Source: Microcebus murinus
Taxonomy: Eukaryota > Chordata > Mammalia > Primates > Cheirogaleidae
Reading direction: 5' to 3'
Length of the DNA stretch: 64,000 nucleotides
NCBI RefSeq assembly: GCF_040939455.1
Contig: NC_134109.1
Span: forward strand, 69,914,501-69,978,500
A model generated the notes under the pieces. It did not search any database, was not told where the DNA came from, and saw only the letters and a list, made by a program, of their open reading frames with translations. Position 1 is the first letter of the stretch; every line of letters starts with the position of its first letter. The translations under genes were made by a program, and so were the position numbers. Of this stretch, positions 14,591 to 27,814 are shown piece after piece.

Positions 14591-15039
14591 GGAACATACC
14601 TCTTGCCCAGCAAAGTCATAGATCAGAGTGGCCTGTGGTCTAGGGACCAGGGGGAGACATGAGCACTTTTTGCAGCATTTTCCAGGGGTTTTGGGCATTC
14701 TTATGCAGGAGTGCCTTTTAAGAGGCGGAAATAAGGCAGGAGAAAGCCAAGGGAGGATCACCTAGACCAATTTCTGTCCTTTTGGGATGACTGGCCTCTT
14801 TGAGAACTAGCACTGGTTAACTCAAGATGTCCTTAACACCTTTGATTGTTTCACAGACACCAGCTTAATATGTTCCTATCTTTGGGCTTCAAGAATGGGG
14901 CCTAAAGTGGTATGAAGTATGAAAGATGGATGCTTAAGAATGCAGACTTGCCTCCAGTCAGCCAGGGCCATTCCTTGTCTAAGGCACACCTTACACTTGG
15001 GCACCTTCATCATTTTGAGCCTGCCATCTCTCCTAGCAG

Positions 15040-15215
15040 GAGAGCTCTCCCCGTCTTCCCCCTTTCCAACTGCTATGCCCTCTTCAAGACCTAGTTCAGA
15101 CTCTTCTTTTGTGAAACCTTTCCGGCTATCAGGAAGAAGAGAAGCCTTTTCTTCCTCTGGACTCCTTTAAGTCTTTCTGTTCATACATTTACGACATTTG
15201 GCCATGAACTATTTT
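15040..15215 (+). repeat. LINE-2 fragment
   Basis: CTTCAAGACCTAGTTCAGAC, GTGAAACCTTTCCGGCTATC and the following TCCTCTGGACTCCTTTAAG resemble the L2 region just upstream of its 3' end. Confidence 0.65.
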
Positions 15216-15689
15216 GGGACAACTCAAGAAAATAACTCTGAAGTCTTTTGTGTCTCTGGTCTACAAAAGTCACCTTGCCCTTTGGTGCCTAGAATTATGA
15301 GAGTCTCAGCCCCTGTCCTGATCAGTCACTGGGAGTTCAGCAGTTTTCTGGATCCCCTCACTTGTAATTCTCGGAGGAATGCTTACACCTCCTGCAGACC
15401 CCTGCTGCCTCTGAATTCCGCTGGTCACTTCTGGCCATCTTGTGACCAGCTTCTCTAACGGCCACTGCTTTCCCCATACCTCCTCACTCCAAGTGCAGAC
15501 ACAGGCCCCGCCATTATCTGCCCATGTATGTCAGAGACCAGCTGTAACACCTGTTTCATTGAAAGCTTTGAGACAACAGGAAGGAATCATTGTGTAGAAA
15601 AGAGATGGAAAACCCATAGAAAGAGATAAAGGAGAATATTATTCTTAAAGTCCACCAGCCCATCAACTGAAAAATCACGAGATTTATAA

Positions 15690-16270
15690 ATTTAGAAAAG
15701 GAGAGCTTTATTTCTTATGAAGGATTACAACCTGCAGAGTAGCCATCCTGATTGGCTGGGAAGCATAGCTTCCTACAGAGACAGAAAGTAAGCACTTCAA
15801 AGGAGGAAAAGTGAAAGACAGGAATTTATGCTGAACAGATTGGCCAAATATACACATTTAACAGGTTATAGGAGGAGCTATGAATATTCATGAAGGGGGC
15901 AACATACACATGCATCGTAAGCAAACATGCATGTTACACATGTTCCCATGCTCACTTTGGGGTGGAGACTTAACATTTAAATGTATTTCAGTTAGGCCCA
16001 GGCCCTATACCTCAAAAGGTGAAACAGGGACATAGAGGCACTCAGTGCGCAGCCTCTGTAAATTGGCCAGAGCCAGTCCACGGTCTGTGGTCTCTTATGA
16101 GGAGAAAGTTAATGAAATGAGTCTCTTATCCAATCGGAGCTGTAATTATGGCCCATGGAACAAGGGGAGTGTGTTAGTCAGTGTCTGGTGGTGGATGAGC
16201 TACAATTATTTTAATATTGTGTATCTCAAGGCCAGTACTTCCTTTAGCTGCTAGAGGAAAAGAAAAACCC
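15690..16270. repeat. LTR-like or other interspersed repeat, unresolved
   Basis: The style of the sequence (GGAGGAGCTATGAATATTCA, CATGCATGTTACACATGTTC, AGGCCCAGGCCCTATACCTC) looks like an endogenous-retrovirus LTR. No coding region is present, and I could not fix boundaries or family. Confidence 0.35.
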
Positions 16271-16300
16271 TGTGGCAGTTAGAAAATCATTTATTCTTTT

Positions 16301-16642
16301 TTTTTTTTTTTTTTTTTTTGAGACAGAGTCTCGCTTTGTTGTCCAGGCTAGAGTGAGTGCCGTGGCGTCAGCCTGGCTCACAGCAACCTCAAACTCCTGG
16401 GCTGGAGCGATCCTTCTGCCTCAGCCTCCCGAGTAGCTGGGACTACAGGCATGCGCCACCATGCCCGGCTAATTTTTTTTTTTATATATATATATCAGTT
16501 GGCCAATTAGTTTCTTTCTATTTATAGTAGAGACGGGGTCTCGCTGTTGCTCAGGCTGGTTTTGAACTCCTGACCTTGAGCAATCCACCCGCCTCGGCCT
16601 CCCAAGAGCTAGGATTACAGGCGTGAGCCATCACGCCCGGCC
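16301..16642 (-). repeat. Alu SINE, lemur type, with perfect 20-bp target-site duplication
   Basis: A T25-type tail and a complete two-arm body ending CATCACGCCCGGCC. The flanking repeat AGAAAATCATTTATTCTTTT occurs at 16281-16300 and 16643-16662 without a mismatch, which indicates a young insertion. Confidence 0.96.
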
Positions 16643-16662
16643 AGAAAATCATTTATTCTTTT

Positions 16663-19575
16663 AGCATAGGGGTGCATGACTTAACCCTTGCCTGGCATAG
16701 CCTTAGGTCCCGCTTATAATTTGGTATCTTTCTGTGACACAGTCTCTTCTGTCAGGCTTATGATCGCTATTTTAACAAGCCATACACCTACACAGAGTAT
16801 TTTGTTTTGTTTTTTCTCTTATACTTTCCTCATCCTTCATTCTGCTGCCACATTACCACAAAACCTATCTTCTGCTATGGGGTGTTCTTGCTTATGTCTC
16901 TCTCTGTTCCTTTTGCCCTTAGGTGCAGGACTCTGATCTCTGAGTCCCAGTGAGAAGGGAAAACCCCATTTTGGCCCCAGACTCACTTCCCAGGACATAC
17001 TCTAATCCGCAGAGAAGGATCTCTTCCCACAGGCCATCTCAATGTCACGAAGGAGAGCAATGTAGCTCAATGTGGTTTTAGGCCCTTTAGGATATGAATT
17101 AGGCTTTACTGCCATAAAGCCATTGAAGTGTTTTCCTCAAGACAAACAGTTTGCTTCAAAAATTGAATCAGAAAATTGCTGATATTTTAAAAATAACTTT
17201 CCCTGGCTTCTTGACATTATGTTTTGCAAAAATATGGGTGTTCAAGTTCATTAGAATACTGTAGTACATTTTTTTCTTTAAATGTGTTTTATATCTTACA
17301 GAATGTAGCAGGCTGGTAAAATACCTGGGAGGAGAATAGTGGTGTCAGCCAAGGAAAGGCCAGGGGGATCTGTCTGTTCCCCCATTTTTGAAGGCTCACA
17401 GTGTGTGTATGGGGGAGTATTTTGAAAGGGAGTTATACTAACAAAAATGTTCTCAGGAGTGATGAACAGTTCAGAATGACATTTCACTAATTTTATGAGC
17501 AACAAGACTGGTAGACCAGAAATGCTCTGCCCAGTGTATTCACTCCTCTGCCCTCTTCCTCCTGATCTGAACACTTGCTGAGACTCTTTGACCCTTTATA
17601 AAAGAAAAACATGTTATTCCACTTTAGTCAGTGGATGTTTAGTCTGGAGAAGTCTCGGGAAGCATGCATTACTTTAGAAGGGGATAAAAATTCCTCCCTT
17701 GTCGCTCTGCTTGTCAGGGGGTAGGCAGTTGTCTGCCCACTGGCTGAGCCCAAAGTCAACCAAAAGAGCAGGAGCAGCCTTGTGTTATATTTTACTAGAT
17801 AAAATCACTCTCCCTGGGATAAAGTTCCCTGGGAACTTTGAGATCATGTCATAATGAGGTGTGGGTCGCTCCTCTACCACCAGGAGTCTGCCCTGAGCTG
17901 GTAAGGAAGGCATCCCGAATACTGCAAAAGGTTAGAGACACCAAGAGGTGCTATTGGTAAGTGCTGGGGTACTCTCCAAGAGCTTAGAAATGAGGGATAT
18001 GGACGGTCCAAATCAGTGACTCTGAATTCTGAGTCACAAACCCATTTGAGAATTTGACCCTTCCCACCTCCCTCCCAATCTATTGAGACATACAGTTTTG
18101 TGTACAATTGAAGGGTTTTCCCAGAACACCCTAAAGTTCATCTGTGGACCTTCTGCCCTAGACCATAAACTCCTGGAAGGCAAGGATTGGATTTGTTCTC
18201 TGATGTGTTCCAGTGTCTACTAAAAGTGCCTGAGATGTAGGAGGTGTCAGCATGTTTATTAAGTGATAAGAGCAGATGCAAACCTGCACTTGCCTGGCAT
18301 CTTGCCTGCAGATGCCAGGCTGGAGAGTGCAAATGCCCGTGCCATCAGCACCTCAAGAGGCTGTGAGGCTGGCAGTAGTCACAGCCCTGGCGCTATCCTT
18401 CTTGACTTTTAAAGCCAGGGCTGATGGAATGTGAGCTCTTCACTTTCCTAACTCTCTGGTCCTGACCTAGTCTGGTGATCTGAGACATGCAGAGTCAATG
18501 GTGATCCAGGAAAGAGATGAGAAGTGACGTTTTGAGGGTTCTTACATTGCTATTCAGTTTTTTATAGTGGGTTGGATGCCAATTTATTCTGAATGCTTCA
18601 CTGAATTCAGTCATTCAGGTGTGTTGCATTTACTGAGCATCTTTGGGTCTACTGTGTTCCAGACCCTGCTTGATAGATGATGCTAGGGACTAAGTCACCA
18701 CAGCAGCTGGTGTTGGTCCCCTCAAAAGCCTCTGCCACCGTTAGTGAGTCAGGGGGCCACTGTTGCCATTGCCACTTCTAGGAACTGCTGGCCTGCTCGT
18801 AGCCATGCTGTGAGTTCAGAAAGGACCAGGACCCTATAGTAAAGTGGATAGAGTCCCAAAGTATTAGAACCTTTAGCAGAAGGGATCCACCAACTCACAT
18901 GCCCACGTGCTCACTGACTCTCCCAAGGTACTCTGCCCTGCCAGGATGGGAGACACTTTGTATGAGGAGTTGGTGCTGAGCAGGGCTCACCGGTTCAGAC
19001 TCCTTCTTCCCTGTGGTGAGCTCCCTCCTAGGGACTCCATAATCCCTTCCTGCCTGGTGAAAATGTACCATTCGCTTTCTGTTGGTTTGCTTTCTGACTA
19101 CTCCTTCTCTCCCTCTCTATTTTTTTTCCCTCTCCACAGGTTCATTCCCCACCGCTCGCAGCCCACGGCCCACCACCCACACACTGGACACCCACATTTC
19201 GGTCCTCCAGGATCCTTCCAGCAGTGTTTTCACCTCTTGGTGTTGTTCACGATCACTCTGCTGCCCTCAGAGTGATTGTTGTGGAGCACCGGGGTCTCTC
19301 CCAAAGGGGTCCCGAGACTCGCAACACAGTGCCAATGCTCCTCCTCTTGTTCCCGGTGGTGACTCCTTCTCTTACCTTTTAACTGAAGGCTTTTACCAAG
19401 GCTCCATCCTTTTTCCTTTTCTACATAAACTTCTCCATCATGATGTTTCATATATACTCGCTCGCTCATTCACTCACTGGCTCACTCCCTCCTTATTTGC
19501 TCATTTATTAAGTCTCTCTTCTTGTCTCTGACATGGTACTAGGCTCGGGGAATACCAAGATGAATAAAATCTGGT
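16663..19575. other. Intergenic, no gene seen; one L2 3' end near 18,155-18,275
   Basis: No exons recognised in this 2.9-kb stretch. AACTCCTGGAAGGCAAGGAT at about 18,169 marks an L2 3' end. At 19,040-19,250 a C/T-rich stretch is open in two frames but has no protein-like features. Confidence 0.4.
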
Positions 19576-19579
19576 TTCT

Positions 19580-19835
19580 GGCTGAGCACAGTGGCTCATG
19601 CCTGTAATCCTAGCACTTTGGGAGGCCAAGGTGGGAGTATTGCTTGAGGCCAGGAGTTGGAGACCAGCCTAAGCAATTTGATAACACCTCATCTCTACAA
19701 AAATAAAAAAATGAGCTGGGTGTGGTGGCATGCACCTGTAGTCCCAGCTACATGGGAGGCTGAGACAGAAGGATTACTTGAGCCCAGGAGTTTGAGGTTG
19801 AGAGCTACAATGCCACTGTACTCTATTTACTCTAT
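19580..19835 (+). repeat. Alu SINE, AluJ-like, 3'-truncated
   Basis: Starts GGCTGAGCACAGTGG; the linker is CTACAAAAATAAAAAAATG. It breaks off in the right arm near AATGCCACTGTACTCT, without a poly(A) tail. Confidence 0.85.
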
Positions 19836-19884
19836 TTATTGCACTTCATTTATTTATCTATTCACTAAATCTATGAATGTCATT

Positions 19885-20490
19885 TATGTTAAATAAATTT
19901 CTAGACAACCCAAGTGTCTGTCAATCTATGAGTGGATTATTAAAATTTGATATATGTTTACAAGGGAATATTACTCAATTCTAAGAAACAACAGTGAGCT
20001 AGCACCACTTATATTATCCTGGATTGAGCTTAAGCCCATTATCCAAAGAGAGGTGACAGAAGATCAGAATAATGGACTCCACATATACTCGCCATCTAAT
20101 TGGTACTAACTGATTAACACTATGGTGCTCAAAGGGTGGTGGTGTTCACCAGGGATTTGGGGGTTGGAGGGGTAGACCCACATCTGAGGGATGTGGTGAA
20201 CATTGTCGAGGGGAAGGGCATGCCTCTAACCCTTGCTAGGGAGAGGCAAAGATATAAAATGTAACCAAAATGTTAAGAAAAAAAGAAAAACAAACATTTA
20301 TCGGGTGTGGGGCAGGTGGGAGGGGGGAGGAGGGGATGGGTATTTACGTACATAGTGCGTGTGATGTGCACACCGTCTGGGGGATGGACACGCTTGAAGC
20401 TCTGACTCGAGGGAGGAGGGGAGACAAGGGCAATGTATGTAACCTTAACGTTTGTACCCCCATAATATGCTGAAATAAAAAAGGAAAAGA
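19885..20490 (+). mobile_element. LINE-1 3' end, strepsirrhine type, 5'-truncated
   Basis: Begins in the C-terminal part of ORF2 (wording near ACCCAAGTGTCTGTCAATCT and GAATATTACTCAATTCTAAG), passes a G-rich stretch (GGTGGGAGGGGGGAGGAGGG) and ends GTACCCCCATAATATGCTGAAATAAA. The 3' UTR differs from human L1 and matches what I know of lemur L1 tails. ORF2 is only a decayed remnant here, with no catalytic domain in view. Confidence 0.75.
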
Positions 20491-20615
20491 GAAAGCAAAA
20501 AATTTCTACAGTAATAGTTTGCTTTGGATCTTAAAACATAACTTTCTGATTAGAAAAGTGATACATGAACATTGTTTTGTTAGTCATTTATACTTTGAAT
20601 TAAAAAAAATTTATA

Positions 20616-20953
20616 GGCCGGGCGCGGTGGCTCATGCCTGTAATCCTAGCTCTCTGGGAGGCCGAGGCGGGCGGATTGCTCAAGGTCAGGAGTTCGAAAC
20701 CAGCCTGAGCAAGAGTGAGACCCCGTCTCTACTATAAATAGAAAGAAATTAATTGGCCAACTAATATATATATATATACAAAAAATTAGCCGGGCATGGT
20801 GGCGCATGCCTGTAGTCCCAGCTACTTGGGAGGCTGAGGCAGGAGGATCGCTTGAGCCAGGAGTTTGAGGTTGCTATGAGCTAGGCTGACGCCATGGCAC
20901 TCACTCTAGCCAGGGCAACAAAGTGAGACTCTGTCTCAAAAAAAAAAAAAAAT
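20616..20953 (+). repeat. Alu SINE, lemur type, young
   Basis: Starts GGCCGGGCGCGGTGG and includes CCAACTAATATATATATATA. It ends in A14 and is flanked by the direct repeat AATTTATAG. Confidence 0.95.
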
Positions 20954-20961
20954 TTATAGAT

Positions 20962-22440
20962 TAAGGCACACATTTACTCTAAATGTCAATGATCTTAGAA
21001 CAATTTCTATTTCATCTACTAGATGACTAGAGGTGTGTGTGTGCATATGTGCAGGATTGTAGAAAGAATACACAGCAGGCAGACTCATGGGCATCCAAGA
21101 ACAGGGACAGGGCACACAGGGATTGGGACGAGAAGATCAGTAGCTCAGGCTGCCACTGCCGTTTCTCACAGGCCATGTTCTCTGTCATTACTTCTCTCTG
21201 AGTCTAAGCTACTGTTATACTTCTCTTTGAAACCCATTCTCTTATTATTGATGGTTTCTTTGCTCCCCTGTGACTTCAGCTTGGGTTTCACGTTAGTTTG
21301 CTGTGGCACCAACTCCAGCCCCAACTCTACATAGCTTTTCAGAAAGTGCCCTTCAGCATCTTACTGATTACTATTAGGGCTCTTATTGGCTGCAGGAGAA
21401 GACATGACTCAAATGGACTAATGCAAAACAGGGATTTTATCAGCTCGTATCATCAGGAATGTCGCCGGCATGACTGATCCAGTCATACACAGATAGTGTG
21501 CCAATGCTGGCTCTGTGGCTTGGCCGCATGCCTGTTTGTGTTATCCTCGTGATTCCCGACGGCAGAAGGGCTGTCTCCAGGCAGCAGTGGAAGAATGAGG
21601 CTGGCATGTCCACTGGCAGCTCAGGGTGACATCGTCACAGCTTTCAAGCCCAGAAGAGATAGAGCTTTCCTAACTCTGCTTCAGAGTATGCACTCTAAAA
21701 GGGCTCTTGGCCTGGCATGGGTTTAATGGCCATTCTAGGGATCAGTCACTGTGGTTGATCATGATTAATCATGTTCCTTTTCCTGGCTTTGGCTTTATAA
21801 TGTGACTTATGATCCCAACACAATCACATGGTTTACTAATGGGGAAGTGACTGCTTCCCAGAAGGGAGTGGGGCAGTTGTTTATGGAAGAAAATAAGAAA
21901 GAATGCTAAAATACAGGCATCTACCACAGTATCTGTGCCTCTTAGTTCAATTTCTTGAGAATCTGCTGCATTGGCTTGGTTTCTCCTGGGTCATTTGTTT
22001 ACCTGTGACCCAGTCACGTGAGTGGCTGACTTATATGGTAAGGACGCTGCAGATAGGGTTCTGTGTGGGGGATGATTCCGTCAGAAATGTGGTGGGACAC
22101 AACGATTGACATGTCTACTACAATTATGTAAAAATATGGGCAATCATAAAGAATAGATCCCAGCACACAGATACAAACACAATTAATATTTTAGTTTATA
22201 TACTTACATTCTTTTATCTATGTGTTAATGTGTGTCTTAAAAAATAAAATAGGGTGCTACTATTTGTACTATTTTGTAACACTCTTTTTATGTCATTAAC
22301 TATTGTATAAAATCAGTGACTTAAACCAGGGTAGGGTAACTGAAATGGTGATAAGTGGTTGGCTTTGGAGTATATTTAGAAGATAGAACTAACAGGATTT
22401 GCAAATGGATTGGATACAAGATGTGAGAAAAACAATTGTC
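20962..22440. other. Intergenic, no gene seen; decayed repeats
   Basis: No exon recognised. The stretch at about 21,370-21,890 has the look of an old LTR or DNA element that I cannot name. A/T-rich sequence at 22,120-22,320 resembles the old L1-type 3' region seen elsewhere in the window. Confidence 0.35.
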
Positions 22441-22450
22441 AAAATTATTA

Positions 22451-22789
<339 letters not shown>

Positions 22790-22954
22790 TTATTAGACAC
22801 TATTGCCTATATTTGGGGATATATGATGTGCAGATTGAAGTTAGAAGTTTTTTGGACTAAAAACTGTATAGACTGAGCAACTTTTGCTTTTATGATTAAG
22901 CACTATGGGGATTCCAAAATAATTTTATGAAAACCCACGTAACCAAAGATCTTA

Positions 22955-23340
22955 AAAATCTGCCCAGAGGCGAAATAAATACAAATTAAATGATGAAATA
23001 TATGGTAATAAAAATGAATCACAAACCACAGCATGATTGAATCTTACAAATACAAGGTTGAGCAAGAGATGCCAGACACAAAACAAGATGTACCATATAT
23101 TATTCCATTTATATGAATTTCCAAAACAGGCAAATCTAATCCATGCTGTTAAAAATTAGGATAATCAGGTTACCTCTGAGGTGGAGGCACGGAGCTTGGG
23201 ACAGGTTTCTGGAGTTCTAGTACTAGTTTGTCTCTTGATCTGGGTGGTGGTTACGAGTGTATTCACTTTATTGATAATTCATTGGGCTTATGATTTGTGC
23301 ACTTTTCTACATATGTGCTATCTTTGAATTAAAAAGGGTA
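22955..23340 (+). repeat. Old LINE-1 3' region
   Basis: Wording such as TTCCATTTATATGAATTTCC, GGGTGGTGGTTACGAGTGTA and GTGCACTTTTCTACATATGT matches the end of old mammalian L1 elements. The copy is diverged, with no open frame. Confidence 0.65.
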
Positions 23341-23400
23341 AAAACACTCAAGTTCTACGCTGGGGATTCCTGATTCCAAGTGCAAGAAAAGTATGTCTGG

Positions 23401-23729
23401 GCTGGGTGCAGTGGCTCACGCCTGTAATCCTAGCACTCTGAGAGGCCAACGCGGGCAGATCATTTGAGCTCAGGAGTTCGAAACCAGCCTGAGCAAGAGT
23501 GAGACCCCATTTCTACTAAAAATAGAAAGAAATTAATAGGAAAACTAAAAATATATAGAAAAAAATCAGCCAGGCATGATGGCGCATGCCTGTAGTCCCA
23601 GCTACTTGAGAGGCTGAGGCAGGAGGATGGCTTGAGCCCAGGAGTTTGAGATTGCTGTGAGCTAGGCTGACGACGCCACAGCACTTTAGCCTGGGTGACA
23701 CAGTGAGACTCTGTCTTAAAAAAAAAAAA
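23401..23729 (+). repeat. Alu SINE, lemur type, with 14-bp target-site duplication
   Basis: Flanked by AAAAGTATGTCTGG at 23387-23400 and 23730-23743. Body complete from GCTGGGTGCAGTGG to its A tail. Confidence 0.95.
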
Positions 23730-23743
23730 AAAAGTATGTCTGG

Positions 23744-26285
23744 AGAGGGACAACCCAGCCTAGGCTTGAGCAGGAGTGACAAGAGCAAGGCCCTAGAGAT
23801 TAGGGGTGGAGAAGACACTCCCAGTGGTAGGGTATGCCCAATGCGGGCATAGTGTGAAGTAAGAAAGCACAGGGCCAGTTTGGGGCGGAGTGAATAGAGT
23901 GGTTTGACGAAGTAAAAGATGAATGAGGAGATGTGTAAGGTGGGAGTTGAGGCTGGGAAGTAATTCAGGAGAGACCAGGGGTTGGGGGTCATGAGTGCCG
24001 GGATAAACAGTTTGGGGTTTTTTCTTTTGGATGGTGCAAGATCACTGGAGCTTTGGCAGTACTTTAGGGATGTTGGAGAGGAGGGTCCTAGGTAGCACGG
24101 AGTGGCAGGCATGGACAGAATTGTCACAGTGGGTCTGGAGAGGGGTGGACGGAGGACTACACTGAGAGACTCCCTGAGACACATCTGCTGGTGTTGATCT
24201 TGGCTAGTGTTCTTGGCTCCATTTCCTGCTAGTGCTAGTGTAGACATGTTTGGTTTGCATCCTTTCCTAAGTGGGCCTCAGGGGCATCGGGCTCAGGCTT
24301 GGTGTTCAGGGATAGCTCTGTAAATTGTACCCCCGAGGACTCGTCCCATGATTGGATCCTTCTGTGAAAGTGTGTGCTCTCACCTGAGCCAATCCCGCAA
24401 CTGCCCCATCCCAGTGGAGTCCAAATGTGGAACCCAAACATGGGACTCTTCTATAGTATTGCTCCCTGCAGCCCTGACAGTGTAGTCTGTCTGCAGCAGC
24501 AGAAGTCCCTGTGCGACAGCGCTCAAGCCCGTGGTGCCCTGCGGGCAGGATATGCGGGGCCGGCCCTGTCTGCCTCATTTAGGCTAATGTGAGTGTTTCT
24601 GTGCCCTGTGCCCCCTGTGCCCCCTGTGCCCCCCCTCCCCTGAAGCTTACTGACCCCTCTGTAGAGTGCAGAGGGTGGAGGACAGGGGATGGTTTTTGCA
24701 TTTCCAGAAGTCTTGAGCAAGCGAAATTCCCATATAGAGAAGCATCTTCCCTTTGTCTCCACACTTTGTAGCCTAGCGGCTATGCCGTCCAAGAAGAGAA
24801 CTATTGATTAAGGCAGAACTGTGGCTTGACAAGATGTATGCCAGAGCCAGAAGCAACAGTGCTCTTAGGGTGGGATGATCAATATCTCTGTAGGACAGGG
24901 AAGATAAGATTTGTTCTTTGCCAAAATTGCAGAATAGCAGAGTTTCTAGAAATAATGGCAACTCTGATATGGTAATTTCATATGATTTGTCTTATTTTCC
25001 ATTTTGTGTTTCTCTACCAGGCTGTGAGAAAGATGAGGAAAAGAGCATGATCCCTGCTTGTCATGTGAGGATTCATGTCAGATGTGCAGAAAGGTGAGGC
25101 AATTTGTCCAGTCTCGAGGGTGGTAAAGGCAGAGGTGGGACTGGAACTGAGGTCTTTTGGCCCCAAGGCCAGAGTTGCCTCTTTGCACCAGCTGTACTGC
25201 CCCTTGACAGGATTCTACTGTCCTGCAGTAACCCTAGAGGAAGTTTAGTCCTTGGACGCTTGGCCTGACAGTCTCTGAAAAAATATGATAAGGGTGGTGG
25301 TTTATGTTGGATTGAGGGGACAGACAAGGGATAAATGAGAGAAGCAGGATGAGAGTTGTTGCCCATTAGGTGAGCACAGTGTTCCTTTTCCCATTTGCCC
25401 TGGAATCAAGAGACAATCACAAGTGGGTTGAGCGGGGGACTAGAGAAGGGACAGGGAAGATGGTAGCAGGAGAAGGGAACAAAGCACTGTCCAGCAGCTT
25501 AGTGAAGAGTCTGCCCTCTCTCTCCCCAGCTGGGCCAGACTGTGTAGACAGTATGGGAGGACCCAGCTGGTGAGTGGATAGCTCTGCTAAACTGAAGTCT
25601 ACTTCCCCATCCACTCGGGGTTAGGGCCAGAGGATGTGCAGACCTCTTGGTGCTGGAATGGGTGTCATATTCTGTAACTTCCTGAGCAGCATAAAGCATC
25701 CAACAGTAACACGTGCATGCTCACCAGGCAAGAGGTCACAGCTAGACCAAAAATCCAGATGAGTTGGGAAGGGTTCATTCCACCTGTCAAACACTGGTGG
25801 TCTCCTGTGGAGCTCACTGTGGCTTTTTGATTGAGATGATTACTGTGGAAGATTCTAGGTGGCAGCAAAGCCCAGGCAAGCAGACCTGCACTGTAGAGTA
25901 AGGGGATCCCAGCTGAGATGGGTGCAGAGCAACCACTCAACATCTGGGGCTGTCTGGAGAACAGCAGCCTCTGTTATAATCTAAGGCATGTATATTTGCC
26001 TTCATGAAACTTCTTGGTATTTCTGATGGAAGGGAGTGATTTTCCACTGGGTGCAGTGGCAACTCCAGAAAAGATGTATTTGGAGAGTTAAATGAGTTAA
26101 GTCTTCCTCCCTCATGATACCGTTTTTCAGATTTGGTGACTGGGCCCAAGTTCTTTCTTTATGTGATTCTTCTAGATTTCACAGACTCTCCATATGTCTG
26201 CTCTTAGTAATTGCCATGTGTTTGTGTACAAGCACACGTGTTTCTGCCACGCCAGGGGTCAGGCTTCTCCCCGAGGCCGTAGCCT
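23744..26285. other. Intergenic, no gene seen
   Basis: A long stretch without recognisable exons. Around 23,744-24,060 the sequence resembles an old interspersed repeat of unknown name that may recur near 63.75-63.9 kb. A short tandem of TGTGCCCCC units lies at about 24,599-24,634. Confidence 0.4.
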
Positions 26286-26289
26286 TTCC

Positions 26290-26612
26290 TCCTGCTGCAT
26301 TCCTTCTTCAATGGCCTTGGCAATGGTCCATGCTACAACATGGATGGACTTTGGAAATATTATAGGAAGCGAAAGAAGCTAGACACAAAGGGCCACATAT
26401 TGTATGATCCATTTATAGGAAATGTCCAGAATAGGCAAATCCATAGACCCAGAAAGTAGATTAAGAGTTGCCAGGGATTGGATGATGAAACGTTCTTAAA
26501 CTGACTGAGGTGACAGATGACAACTCTGAATACACTAAAAGCTATTGAACTGTACACTTTAAATGTGTTGGCTGTATGGCATTTGAATCATGTCTCAATA
26601 AACCCGAAAAGG
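26290..26612 (+). repeat. Old LINE-1 3' end
   Basis: CATGGATGGACTTTGGAAAT, GGAAATGTCCAGAATAGGC, AAATCCATAGACCCAGAAAG and TGAACTGTACACTTTAAATG, then GTCTCAATAAACC. These blocks run in L1 3' end order on the + strand. Confidence 0.8.
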
Positions 26613-27084
26613 AAAAGCTTGGCAATTCAGATGCAGTGAGTGGTTGGACAGACTGTCCATGTACCGTGACTACACAAAGGTGAGGGCAGGTCAAGGGGAC
26701 ATGCTGTGCACAGGAGTGACCGATACAGAATTCTGACTCAGCTGAGATGGGCAGAGATTAACTCAGTCCTTAGGGTTTTTGCAATCCTTTTCCTTTAATA
26801 GCTTATTCTTCTGTTTTACCTCGTCTAATCCACAGACCTCTTAGTCACTAGTAAGCACATGGCCCCTTCTTTCCAGAGTCCAGGCCAACCCCTCCTTGCT
26901 ATCTGAGCGCATTGGACCTCGTCCCTGGAATCTATCCATTTCCCTGGCATTTGGTTTGCTTTCCAGACTAATGGCCCAGGACAAATATCCTAGGAAAGAA
27001 CTTTTCTGTCCCTTGATTTTCCCTCTATTTCTGTGATTTTCCTGAAATCACGTTTCTTTATATCTCTTTAAGACCGAGAGCTGT

Positions 27085-27138
27085 CTTCAAGAGATGGATA
27101 AAGGAAGAGAAAATAAAAAAAAAAAAAAAAAAAAAAAA
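27085..27138 (+). mobile_element. Micro-retroinsertion: about 30 nt plus poly(A), 15-bp target-site duplication
   Basis: A short stretch (CTTCAAGAGATGGATAAAGG then AAGAGAAAAT) ends in about 25 A. It is bracketed by the perfect direct repeat AAGACCGAGAGCTGT at 27070-27084 and 27139-27153. This is the hallmark of LINE-1-driven reverse transcription of a poly(A) RNA, heavily 5'-truncated. The donor RNA is not recognised. Confidence 0.85.
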
Positions 27139-27250
27139 AAGACCGAGAGCTGTTCCAGGGCAGGCACCATTTTACCATCTCCACAGACTTGCATCAACTG
27201 CAGACCCTGCCACAGAGTTGGCACTCAGTATGTGCTTGCTAGCATGCATG
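27139..27250 (+). repeat. LINE-2 3' end-like fragment
   Basis: TTCCAGGGCAGGCACCATTT and GTTGGCACTCAGTATGTGCT follow the L2 3' end pattern. The micro-insertion at 27085 landed at its left edge. Confidence 0.6.
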
Positions 27251-27281
27251 TCCTCTCATCCCACATCACTGCAATCAAACC

Positions 27282-27283
<2 letters not shown>

Positions 27284-27320
<37 letters not shown>
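27284..27320 (+). repeat. (TA)n microsatellite
   Basis: About 17 TA dinucleotides, outside any Alu. Confidence 0.95.
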
Positions 27321-27321
<1 letters not shown>

Positions 27322-27469
27322 TTTTTTCCTTTTAGGATAATTCTAATTTCTTTTATAGAAAAGGAACATTTGTTCATTGTAAAAATTCCAGAAAATATAG
27401 GCAGTCAAGAAGAAAATAAAGATTCCCTGGAGTCCTACCATCAAATAATGATGACTATTAAGAGTTTGA

Positions 27470-27802
<333 letters not shown>

Positions 27803-27814
27803 AAGAGTTTGAAA

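Noticed and set aside
23516..24247. 243-codon open frame on the minus strand
   Set aside because: Its C-terminal half is antisense Alu and the rest has no recognisable protein features.
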